From contig JAQVMT010000002.1 in NCBI GenBank assembly GCA_028703495.1, positions 149,177-213,176 of the forward strand: DNA of 64,000 nucleotides, in the 5' to 3' direction. Positions 63,863-64,000 of this stretch are shown here, piece by piece; the stretch's first letter is position 1; each line of letters begins with the position of its first letter. The notes beneath the pieces were generated by a model, which saw only the letters and a program-made list of their open reading frames with translations, was not told where the DNA came from and did not search any database. Made by a program: the position numbers and the translations under genes. Source of the DNA: Clostridia bacterium (GTDB lineage: Bacteria > Bacillota > Clostridia > Christensenellales > CAG-314).

Positions 63863-64000
63863 CTAATCTCCTACGTACGGAAGTAAAGCCATAATTCTGG
63901 CGCGTTTAACCGCAGCAGCCAACTCACGTTGGTGTTTAGCGCAAACGCCCGTCATTCTTCTGGGAAGCATTTTACCCTTTTCGGTAACGTACTTTCTCAA
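63863..64000 (-). CDS. rpsR: 30S ribosomal protein S18, C-terminal part (runs off the window)
   Basis: The 45 codons before the stop at 63863 read [18 protein letters not shown], then [20 protein letters not shown] and LLPYVGD, the conserved S18 C-terminus. The gene starts beyond position 64000. It is normally preceded by ssb and rpsF, which are not visible here. Confidence 0.96.
   Translation of the reverse strand: MRKYVTEKGKMLPRRMTGVCAKHQRELAAAVKRARIMALLPYVGD

Overview
This window looks like chromosomal DNA of an uncultured anaerobic, low-to-moderate G+C Gram-positive bacterium of the Bacillota, most likely Clostridia. The supporting evidence is strong GGAGG-type ribosome binding sites, TTGACA/TATAAT promoters, a flavodiiron-rubredoxin oxygen/NO reductase, a zinc-type L28, a BmrCD-like heterodimeric ABC exporter, MarR and PadR regulators, Hsp33, MtaB and a bacterial A-like RNase P RNA. 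It is also the first inference from a tRNA-Leu with an AAG anticodon, which is known mainly from Bacillota and Cyanobacteria. No phage, insertion sequence or CRISPR array was found. Nearly all genes lie on the minus strand; the exceptions are an ABC exporter and HAD gene at the left end, one membrane protein at 23.7 kb, a tRNA at 34.1 kb and the flavodiiron gene at 41.5 kb.

Layout: 0-3.3 kb, ABC exporter pair and a YjjG-like nucleotidase with a structured leader. 3.5 kb, rpmB. 4.2-9.2 kb, an accessory surface region: a large GLUG/InlB-repeat membrane-anchored protein and two tandem paralogous lipoprotein genes, both broken by in-frame stops. 9.6-13.8 kb, marR plus a two-gene heterodimeric multidrug-type ABC exporter. 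14.2-22.0 kb, the most interesting region: seven co-directional genes encoding an LRAT-like protein, an acyl carrier protein, two acyl-activating (ANL) enzymes (one fused to its own carrier domain), two PlsC-type acyltransferases and a GPH/MFSD2-like transporter. Together these resemble a taken-apart version of the Aas/LplT lysophospholipid salvage system.

22.5-34 kb holds a DMT exporter, a CmpB-type membrane protein, a VWA protein beside a macro-domain/HTH protein, ornithine aminotransferase, two methyltransferases, a large helical-repeat protein and Hsp33. 34.1-40.8 kb holds tRNA-Leu, uvrA, uvrB, coaX and an ECF S component. 41.5-43.3 kb is the flavodiiron fusion. 43.7-51 kb is a translation/RNA housekeeping stretch: HIT, mtaB, rsmE, prmA, padR, trmN6-like, greA, rnpB and murG. 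51.3-57 kb holds a small Cys-rich protein, a copper ATPase with an altered phosphorylation motif, a eukaryotic-type hexokinase and a DEDDh exonuclease. 57.1-63.1 kb is a likely guaA-guaB-PTS IIC-oligopeptidase operon. The window ends inside rpsR (S18).

A recurring structural theme is recent short tandem duplication at gene borders: a 62-bp repeat carrying the murG start region three times, an 86/87-bp duplication that has replaced the UvrA C-terminus, and an exact 28-bp duplication over the ornithine aminotransferase stop codon.
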